Shown here piece after piece: positions 40,611-46,031 of a DNA stretch of 46,031 bases; the first letter of the stretch is position 1; every line of letters starts with the position of its first letter. The notes under the pieces were generated by a model. That model worked only from the letters and a program-made list of their open reading frames with translations, did no database searches and was not told where the DNA came from. Origin of the DNA: a virus. The DNA is taken from positions 1 to 46,031 of IMG/VR virus record IMGVR_UViG_3300036820_000643; one strand, 5' to 3'. The translations under genes were made by a program, and so were the position numbers.

Positions 40611-42611
40611 TTAGAGCGTATGTGAATGTGCCTTCGTGGCGGCTTCTCCGATCGCCTTCACAATTGCTTCGACAGTCTGCGATTTCTTTCCCACTGACGC
40701 TGCTGACTTCAATACTGCTTCGAAGAAGACTGGATTCTTCAGCGCATACATCTTTTTCTGAATTCCCATGCTCTTGCAACATTCCTCTATCGTCTTGTCA
40801 TAAAGTTCCGGACCGATTTCATCGCGCAATGTCGCTTCGAGATTCACGTGGAAACATGTGTGCACGGCTGAGACACCACTCGGCCAATCTTCGGCCATCT
40901 GCTTACAAATGTTCAGCAAACGTCTATTCGCCTTCTTGCAATTCTCTTCAGTGCCTTTTTCCTTCGCATCATACGTTCGATGGTCGCCGTCCCAAATCAG
41001 GTATGTAGGAATGCCCAACGTTTCGAAAATGAGCGCCGGCCGGTCCATGTTAGGCTTTCCCAGGCATGGAATAACGGTGCATCCAAGGGATTCCAGATCA
41101 ATGCCATTGAGCTCTGCCACGCCGAGGATCGCCGCCCTATCATCTTCTCCTTCGACCAAAACGACCATGTCGGCAAAGAACCCTTCGTTCATCCATGGCG
41201 TCATCACAGTGGCGGCTCGATCTTTCAAAACTGCGCCAGTGTATTTTGGATTCGGGCTACCATCGGCAATCCACAAAACCGCGGCCAGTGCGTCCCAATC
41301 TGTTTCAGCGACCTTCGAAATCTTTGGCAGGTCCTTTTCACCCGGCCTGCGCGTGACCCGGCGCACTTGATTGAATCGATCAATATCTACAAGCAAAGCG
41401 GAATGTGTGGCGTAAAGAATCTGAGTACGATCCGCCACACCTGCGATCTCACCATACGCTAGATGAAGCAAAAGGCGAGCGAAGTGCCTCTGGCGGCTCG
41501 GATGTTGGTAAAGCTCGGGCTCCTCGATCCCAATGATCAAGTTCAACTTCGATCGTGTTTCTTTTTTCGTGCTTTCCTCGCCTGATCGTTCCGACTCCTC
41601 TTGCGATTCTTTCTTTGGGTTCGAAGCAACTGCAAGATGTTGGAGCAGGGTTAGAATGAACGCTCTTTGAAGGCCATGTCCCATCCTAGTCACCGGCAAC
41701 TCGAAATTGCCTTCGACGATTCGTACATCTGCCTTCGGCATTGGGAGATCTATATCCGCTGCCTTCAACCAATCGATCTTCACCGACGTGTCTGGATAGT
41801 ACTGGCCGAGTGTGCCAGATAGATTGCCGGACAATTGACCCAACTCAGGAAGATTGGCCGGATCAGTTAGCACGGTATATCTCGTGCGAATATCAGACTT
41901 GAGTTCCGCAAATTCTCTTCGATTCGTCAATGTTGCTCTCACTACAAGATCCATCAAAGCAGTGATCGCAGATGCGCGCCCTTCATTAACATCCTCCGCG
42001 GCATCGCGGACCGCCGGAATAAATAAAAACCGCGTGAGATCGCCGAGATAACCTCGCCCAACATTTGTGAACCCAAAAAATTGACCTTCATCTCGACCTA
42101 GTTGCAGCTTTTCTGAATTGTTCGCCTCCCACTCATCCATCGCCGCTTTAGCATCATCTTGAGAGCCGGCGTTTGGCATTCCATAGCCCTTTTCCTCATT
42201 TACGGACTTGTACAGCTTCGTCAATTCCCTGCCAGTCAGCGCCCGAATTTTTTCGAATTCTGGATTCTGCAATTTGAATCCGTACAGCTTCCCCGACGTC
42301 TTGCCGCTGGAAATTGAGAGAACGCGCAGGACTTGAAGCTCATCTCCCGACATTCGCTCTTTGAATCGCTCAATTTCTTCAGTCGTCAAATTGTTAAACG
42401 TAACCGCAATTTCGATTTCTCTGGTAGTGTCGTGGTTGTAAAAGTCGTCGAGCACCACGATCGGCGTCGCCGCGTAGAACAATTCGAGCGCCCGAAGGAA
42501 CGAAGACTTTCCCGCACCATTCGGTCCAACCAGCACAGTCAGCGATTCGCAATTAAGGGTTTCATTGAGCAAAGAGCGAAAATTCGACACCCGGACTGAT
42601 TTTATGATCAT
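40611..42611 (-). CDS. OLD family ATP-dependent nuclease (AAA + TOPRIM)
   Basis: A 666-residue protein. Walker A is GPNGAGKS (29-36), a signature-like GHGLQRA follows at 311-317 and Walker B is IIGIEEPE (359-366), an ABC/SMC-type ATPase. The C-terminal TOPRIM nuclease has VVLVEGEDDRAAI (E487) and LIWDGD (D541, D543). OLD proteins of prophages such as P2 exclude other phages. GGAGGT stands seven bases before the chosen ATG (a longer reading is a shadow). There is no adjacent UvrD helicase, so it is a single-gene type rather than Gabija. Confidence 0.88.
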   Translation of the reverse strand: MIIKSVRVSNFRSLLNETLNCESLTVLVGPNGAGKSSFLRALELFYAATPIVVLDDFYNHDTTREIEIAVTFNNLTTEEIERFKERMSGDELQVLRVLSISSGKTSGKLYGFKLQNPEFEKIRALTGRELTKLYKSVNEEKGYGMPNAGSQDDAKAAMDEWEANNSEKLQLGRDEGQFFGFTNVGRGYLGDLTRFLFIPAVRDAAEDVNEGRASAITALMDLVVRATLTNRREFAELKSDIRTRYTVLTDPANLPELGQLSGNLSGTLGQYYPDTSVKIDWLKAADIDLPMPKADVRIVEGNFELPVTRMGHGLQRAFILTLLQHLAVASNPKKESQEESERSGEESTKKETRSKLNLIIGIEEPELYQHPSRQRHFARLLLHLAYGEIAGVADRTQILYATHSALLVDIDRFNQVRRVTRRPGEKDLPKISKVAETDWDALAAVLWIADGSPNPKYTGAVLKDRAATVMTPWMNEGFFADMVVLVEGEDDRAAILGVAELNGIDLESLGCTVIPCLGKPNMDRPALIFETLGIPTYLIWDGDHRTYDAKEKGTEENCKKANRRLLNICKQMAEDWPSGVSAVHTCFHVNLEATLRDEIGPELYDKTIEECCKSMGIQKKMYALKNPVFFEAVLKSAASVGKKSQTVEAIVKAIGEAATKAHSHTL

Positions 42612-42694
42612 TGATGCAACCTCCGGAGAACTCGGCACAAAGTCTACCAGATAAAACATTCGCCGTAACGAGATTAAGTTATCCCCAGGTCCCC

Positions 42695-42838
42695 TTGCGC
42701 TTTTCCTTGAATGCTTCATAATTCATGGGTCCTTCACTGGACGGCCGAGTCGCCCGATAACCTTTTGGCGGGCAGCTCTAGATAGTGCGGGGAAACCCAA
42801 ACTTGAAAGAGCTCTCGGCCAAAGGGTTTTTCTTTTCT
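42695..42838 (+). ncRNA. Candidate RNA leader/attenuator upstream of HNH gene
   Basis: TTGCGC (42695-42700) and CATAAT (42717-42722), 16 bases apart, resemble a promoter. Downstream, AACCTTTTGGC (42759-42769) pairs with GCCAAAGGGTT (42818-42828) with one G-U. AGCTC (42774-42778) pairs with GAGCT (42809-42813), and GGG-GAAA-CCC (42789-42798) forms a GNRA hairpin. A U-rich run (ttttcttttctt) follows. It resembles an attenuator placed three bases before the HNH ATG. Confidence 0.45.
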
Positions 42839-42841
42839 TGA

Positions 42842-43294
42842 ATGACAAACTCCCGGCAATATACAAGGGAATATTACGCCAAAAATAAAGATCGTCTTAA
42901 CGAAGGTCGCAAGCAATATTTGCGTTCTCATCCGGAAAAAGCGGAAGCATATCGGCTCAGATGGCTCGGTTTCGCCAGATTAAGAATGTTGCAAGCTCGT
43001 CTCCTTGCACTGAATATTCTTTCCAATCGACACGGAAGAACTGAGCCACAATGCAATTGTTGTGGAGAGCGACAGGCCGAATTTCTCACTATTGACCACA
43101 TAATTCCGATCGCTCACAGCAAAGAAAAGAGAATTGGCAACCGCACTTTGTTCTACCAAATTGCTACAGGAAAACTGCCGGAGAAGATCCTCTCGAACCT
43201 GCAGGTCCTCTGCTGGAATTGCAACGCTGGAAAACGGACAAGTTTGAATTGCCCCCACATCGCACCCAGACCGATTCCGGTAATGGGTGGATAG
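42842..43294 (+). CDS. HNH endonuclease family protein (second copy)
   Basis: A 150-residue protein. A basic, Tyr/Arg-rich N-terminus (YTREYYAKNKDRLNEGRKQYLR) precedes CNCCGERQAEFLTIDHIIPIAH and LQVLCWNCNAGK. The spacing of CxxCG, IDH and LCxNCN is the same as at 920-1363. It stands divergent from the OLD gene, behind a structured leader. It could be a homing nuclease or part of the defence set. Confidence 0.75.
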   Translation: MTNSRQYTREYYAKNKDRLNEGRKQYLRSHPEKAEAYRLRWLGFARLRMLQARLLALNILSNRHGRTEPQCNCCGERQAEFLTIDHIIPIAHSKEKRIGNRTLFYQIATGKLPEKILSNLQVLCWNCNAGKRTSLNCPHIAPRPIPVMGG

Positions 43295-43371
43295 TGGGTA
43301 TCTTCCGCATCCTACGCGGCATCGCTGGAAGGGAAACTGAAACGGGCGATGTAAAAGAGTGGCGCGGCTTC

Positions 43372-43524
43372 TTACGACTTCCCCGCGCGCCGGAGTAGTT
43401 CTCTGAATGCTGAGGTGGAAAGGTGTTGCCTCTGCGAAAGCTTGGCAAGCGATTCCCTTTCGAGGGATGGAATAATTTCCCCGACGACCTCAGCGTCCAG
43501 CGAATTACTTTTACGCCGTTTCAT
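43372..43524 (-). CDS. Small basic regulator-like protein, leftward, 50 aa
   Basis: A 50-residue protein: MKRRKSNSLDAEVVGEIIPSLERESLAKLSQRQHLSTSAFRELLRRAGKS. KLSQRQHLSTSAFRELLRR resembles a helix-turn-helix or ribbon-helix-type DNA-binding segment. On its strand TATAGG is eight bases before the ATG, so its mRNA may start near the ATG. The opposite-strand reading of 88 residues has a poor composition and was rejected. It may repress the divergent nuclease gene. Confidence 0.4.
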   Translation of the reverse strand: MKRRKSNSLDAEVVGEIIPSLERESLAKLSQRQHLSTSAFRELLRRAGKS

Positions 43525-43616
43525 CGCACACGCCTATACCGAACAAATAGGAACGAGCGACTTCACCGACCGATCAAAAAATGAAGTCCTGGGGGTGGCG
43601 ACAGAAACTCACGCTC

Positions 43617-43724
43617 AAATCGTAGAAGCAAGAGTTTCGAGATTGCCCTTTCTTACCTACCCTTTTTACGGAGGGGGGTAGGGGGGGTGGCTCTTGAAAC
43701 TTCGCTAAATCGTTCGAAGCAAGA
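43617..43724 (+). repeat. Paired direct repeats and G-tract before nuclease gene
   Basis: AAATCGTAGAAGCAAGA (43617-43633) recurs with a TC-for-A difference as AAATCGTTCGAAGCAAGA (43707-43724), ending three bases before the ATG at 43727. Between them CCTACCC can pair with GGGTAGG, and runs of six and seven G lie near 43672-43687. The repeats are operator candidates. Confidence 0.45.
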
Positions 43725-43726
43725 AA

Positions 43727-44044
43727 ATGAAACATCTCAATAAAGTCAGTAAGAATGTTGTCGAGAAATCGATTCAAGATTGGTATTTCGCAAATGGGTT
43801 TCAATCGCTAAAGAGCGGATGGCCAGATTTCGTGTTCTGGAAAAAATCGCCCGACGGGAAAACGATCTATCAATTCGTCGAAGTGAAACAACACACGAAC
43901 GACAATATCCGCAATAATCAACGAAAGGTCAAAAACATCTTCCGATCACTCAACCTCGATTATCGTGTCGCGTATGGAATCACCCCTGATGGATCGCCAA
44001 ACTTCGAGAGCCGCACAGGAGTAAATAGCCATATCAAAAAATGA
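43727..44044 (+). CDS. VRR-NUC-like nuclease
   Basis: A 105-residue protein: SVEKSIQDWYF-type helix (VVEKSIQDWYFANGF), then SGWPDFVFWKK (PD motif), FVEVKQHTNDNIRNNQRKVKNIF (EVK motif) and YRVAYGITPDG. This is a compact PD-(D/E)XK fold of the VRR-NUC type, found alone in many phages. Such enzymes resolve or nick branched DNA. It sits after operator-like repeats beside the likely conflict gene. Confidence 0.75.
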   Translation: MKHLNKVSKNVVEKSIQDWYFANGFQSLKSGWPDFVFWKKSPDGKTIYQFVEVKQHTNDNIRNNQRKVKNIFRSLNLDYRVAYGITPDGSPNFESRTGVNSHIKK

Positions 44045-44116
44045 CCGGCGGGGAAGTCGCTTACCAACCCGAACAAAAAGGAATTAAGAGAAGAGAATTG
44101 AGCGCCCAGTGGGGAC

Positions 44117-44122
44117 TAGAAT
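44117..44122 (+). promoter_or_regulatory. -10 box TAGAAT, leaderless promoter
   Basis: TAGAAT stands exactly six bases before the ATG at 44129, with no Shine-Dalgarno site. Transcription would begin at the start codon. Confidence 0.5.
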
Positions 44123-44128
44123 TGTGCA

Positions 44129-44965
44129 ATGGTCGATCCCAAGAAATGGAAAATCGCTCGCTCGCGTCTACACGCGCTTCGAGATCACCTGCCCCTCCGT
44201 CCAGGACACCCCGAGGTTGCGGACTATCACAGCCTCATTGATGCCCTTGAAGCGGCGTCAGGAGAAGAACTCAACGAATTTCGAATCAATCTTGGCTCTA
44301 TGAAGCCGCGCAGGACCAGTATAAGAATTGGCGGTCAGTATTCTCCGGGCAGGGATGAGTGGAGTAGTGAAGTGTATGCCGATTCTGTGGTATTTAAACG
44401 CCAGGTGGAGGGACTTTCTTCATATGTCGCGTCGATTGAAATGGAATCTCATTCTGCGACGCCGTCAGTGCCAAACGATTATTGGGCAATGACCACCCCA
44501 CAACTTGAAGCACTGGCGGACAAGTACCAGATCGGCGGCTATGGAGATCAGCGCGGCTATACTGATCGTGAGATCATTATTCGGGCTCTTCTAAATAGAG
44601 ACAGAGCGATCAACCCTCACAAACCAGTGTCGCAGCACACGATCAATGTCGGAACGATGACCGGCTCTGCGATTCAAGCTGGGACACAGGAGTCGCACAT
44701 CACGATCAATTTCGCCGGCAATGAAGTTCAAAGCTTGGTTCGGAAGATTCGTGCCTCAATGGATGAGATCGAATTGGGCGACGGGGCAAAGGCTGAAATG
44801 AACGCGGATCTCGCCACAATTGAAACACAACTCCAATCGCCACACCCGAAGTCGATCATAATTTCGGAATGCCTCAGTACGATCAAGACGATCCTGTTAG
44901 GAGTAGTTGGAAGCCTGATCGCGACGGGTTTGGCAGCGGAGATCGCGAATCTCCTCAAGAAATAG
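44129..44965 (+). CDS. Two-part predicted conflict/abortive-infection protein
   Basis: A 278-residue protein. The N-terminal 60 residues (KWKIARSRLHALRDHLPL..VADYHSLIDALEAASGEELNEFRI) are helical and followed by SMKPRR. The C-terminal 110 residues (HTINVGTMTGSAIQAGTQESHITINF, LVRKIRASMDEIELGD, IETQLQSPHPKSIIISECLSTIKTIL, VVGSLIATGLAAEIANLL) match, from memory, a module common in proteins of the AbiTii group. A membrane-inserting hydrophobic tail is visible. It is probably a defence or exclusion effector; that is inferred. Confidence 0.55.
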   Translation: MVDPKKWKIARSRLHALRDHLPLRPGHPEVADYHSLIDALEAASGEELNEFRINLGSMKPRRTSIRIGGQYSPGRDEWSSEVYADSVVFKRQVEGLSSYVASIEMESHSATPSVPNDYWAMTTPQLEALADKYQIGGYGDQRGYTDREIIIRALLNRDRAINPHKPVSQHTINVGTMTGSAIQAGTQESHITINFAGNEVQSLVRKIRASMDEIELGDGAKAEMNADLATIETQLQSPHPKSIIISECLSTIKTILLGVVGSLIATGLAAEIANLLKK

Positions 44966-46031
44966 CTGATCTCCACGTTCCCTTCACCGCCGCTTCGAGC
45001 GCGGTCTGGCGTGCCTGAACCCAGGGCGCATAGTGTTTTTCTGTCGTCTTGATCGAAGTATGCCCCAGGAGCTTTGAAACGACATCGAGTGGCACACCTT
45101 TCGAAAGTAGATCGACACTGAAGGTATCGCGCAGCCGGTGTGAATGGCCGTCAGGAATTCCGGCAAATTCATAGACCAATTTCAAACGCTGCTGCCATTC
45201 CGTGATGCAGCTTTTAGGCTTCCCGATCTGATCGTAGAAAAGGAATTCCTTTCCCTCATCCACCATTTCGATTGCCTTTACGACTTTCCCAGGCACCGGA
45301 ACCCATACCGGCTGTTTCGTCTTTTCCTGTCGGAGAAACACCTTAGCGTCATTTAATTGCGCCGGACGGAACATGCACGCGTCGGAAATCCGAAGTCCCG
45401 CGTAGCGCATAAGGAGAATGAGGGCTAGCAGTTTCGCCGGCGTTTTCTCCGGGATTTTCGGATGCGCCTCACGGATAAATTCCACAGCCCATAGGATTTT
45501 CTCCATTTCCTCATCCGTAAATGGGAGTGTCGGCATGTACTTAGCCGGAGGCAGCTTCACCAGTTTCGCCGGATTGCGGTCGAGCCACTCCGAATCGACG
45601 CAGAAGGCGAAGAACTTTCTCACGCGCTCCAGGCGCTTTTGCGTGGTGAGGGGTGCCAGCTTCCACCCTTCCTTGATCCGCCGGATTTGATCTACCGTGA
45701 CATTCCGTACCGGCACGGTTCCCACGGCCTCTTTCAGCTCGTCCACGACCTTCTGATATTTTCCGAGCTGCGCGGCCCCCAAGTTCGCCGATTTACGATC
45801 CGCCATGAAGCGATCGGCGGCGTCGCTTACCAGCACCGGTTTCTTTCCCTGAATCTCCCAATCGCGCACGAGTTTCTGCGCGGCCTCCCAGCTTCGGAGA
45901 TCCAACGATTGCCGCACCAAGGCACCCTGCAATTTCCCCTCAACCGTAAGCGGGCAATTGCAATGCCGGTGCTTGCGCCCCTTCCCAGCGAACTTGCAAC
46001 TCTTGAAATGCCGCCTGAAAATCGTGAGCAT
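44955..46031 (-). CDS. int: Tyrosine recombinase (phage integrase)
   Basis: A 358-residue site-specific recombinase. Residues 8-26 form a Cys/His cluster (RRHFKSC, HRHCNC), unusual for generic phage integrases but typical of acidobacterial ones I remember. Residues about 65-165 are the core-binding domain. The catalytic set is R214 (AGLRISDAC), a Lys near 237-239, H298 and R301 (HSHRLRDTF), H324 (LGHTSIKTT) and the nucleophile Y334 (KHYAPW). It starts exactly at the window edge, so its upstream region and the att site are unseen. It overlaps the preceding gene end by 11 bases. Confidence 0.92.
   Translation of the reverse strand: MLTIFRRHFKSCKFAGKGRKHRHCNCPLTVEGKLQGALVRQSLDLRSWEAAQKLVRDWEIQGKKPVLVSDAADRFMADRKSANLGAAQLGKYQKVVDELKEAVGTVPVRNVTVDQIRRIKEGWKLAPLTTQKRLERVRKFFAFCVDSEWLDRNPAKLVKLPPAKYMPTLPFTDEEMEKILWAVEFIREAHPKIPEKTPAKLLALILLMRYAGLRISDACMFRPAQLNDAKVFLRQEKTKQPVWVPVPGKVVKAIEMVDEGKEFLFYDQIGKPKSCITEWQQRLKLVYEFAGIPDGHSHRLRDTFSVDLLSKGVPLDVVSKLLGHTSIKTTEKHYAPWVQARQTALEAAVKGTWRSAIS

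Noticed and set aside
40611-42611. Gabija system (GajA/GajB)
   Set aside because: The nuclease is OLD-like, but no UvrD-type helicase gene is adjacent; the neighbour is a divergent HNH gene.
43415-43681. Rightward 88-aa reading frame
   Set aside because: Composition is irregular and it ends in the G-tract. The opposite strand has a better small gene at 43372-43524.
43672-43690. Three-layer G-quadruplex in the G-runs
   Set aside because: Only two G-runs of six and seven, split by TA, with a final GG; a two-layer structure at most. The run may also be prone to sequencing error.
44041-44241. 66-aa reading frame overlapping the nuclease stop as ATGA
   Set aside because: Most of it overlaps the larger gene at 44129 in another frame, and the sequence has no protein-like pattern.
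1-46031. CRISPR array or tRNA genes
   Set aside because: No set of regularly spaced direct repeats and no complete tRNA cloverleaf was found by reading either strand.
1-46031. Attachment-site duplication at the two edges
   Set aside because: The edges fall exactly on gene boundaries and I see no shared direct repeat between them, so att sites must lie outside or cannot be judged.

Overview
This window reads as most of the genome of a temperate, long-tailed (siphovirus-type) bacteriophage or prophage. It has a full packaging, head and tail set in the usual order: terminase, portal, protease/scaffold, HK97-type capsid, connectors, tail tube, chaperones, tape measure, hub and fibres. A tyrosine integrase closes the right edge. 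The window begins inside a stop codon and ends exactly on the integrase start codon, so attachment sites and flanking host DNA are not visible. Base composition is moderately GC-rich by eye. No tRNA, rRNA or CRISPR array was seen.

Host: the integrase (N-terminal Cys/His cluster, final HYAPW motif), the stand-alone receiver protein and several small cargo proteins look most like Acidobacteriota proteins I remember. The Ser/Thr-rich exported proteins, the transglycosylase-like lysin and the ssDNA-binding-like protein also recall phages of candidate-phyla bacteria. I favour an acidobacterial host. This is inference from memory, not from a search.

Layout. (1) 1-5.6 kb: two leftward genes facing a rightward early operon across a control region; the operon holds an HNH protein, zinc ribbons, a YopX protein, an ssDNA-binding-like protein, a winged-helix protein and a HerA-like ATPase. 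(2) 5.6-9.7 kb: a leftward lipoprotein, NinG, membrane proteins, a structured RNA candidate and a DUF4231 membrane protein. (3) 9.8-15.1 kb: terminases and a portal-MuF fusion. (4) 15.1-21.6 kb: fibre-like proteins, three of them with export signals, sitting inside the head operon. (5) 21.6-34.5 kb: head maturation, capsid, neck and tail. (6) 34.5-36.1 kb: lysis candidates. (7) 36.1-40.6 kb: accessory cassettes, starting with a multi-hairpin RNA ahead of a DUF932 gene. (8) 40.6-46.0 kb: an OLD-family nuclease, HNH and VRR-NUC proteins, a likely conflict protein and the integrase.

Three styles of translation start coexist. Most early and structural genes have A/C-rich leaders and no Shine-Dalgarno site. 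Leftward cargo genes and the DUF932 cassette have strong GGAGG sites. At least seven genes have a TANNNT box exactly six bases before the start codon, the signature of leaderless mRNAs. No replicative polymerase, primase or DnaB helicase is recognisable. After small reading frames are counted, no stretch over 300 bases lacks a gene.
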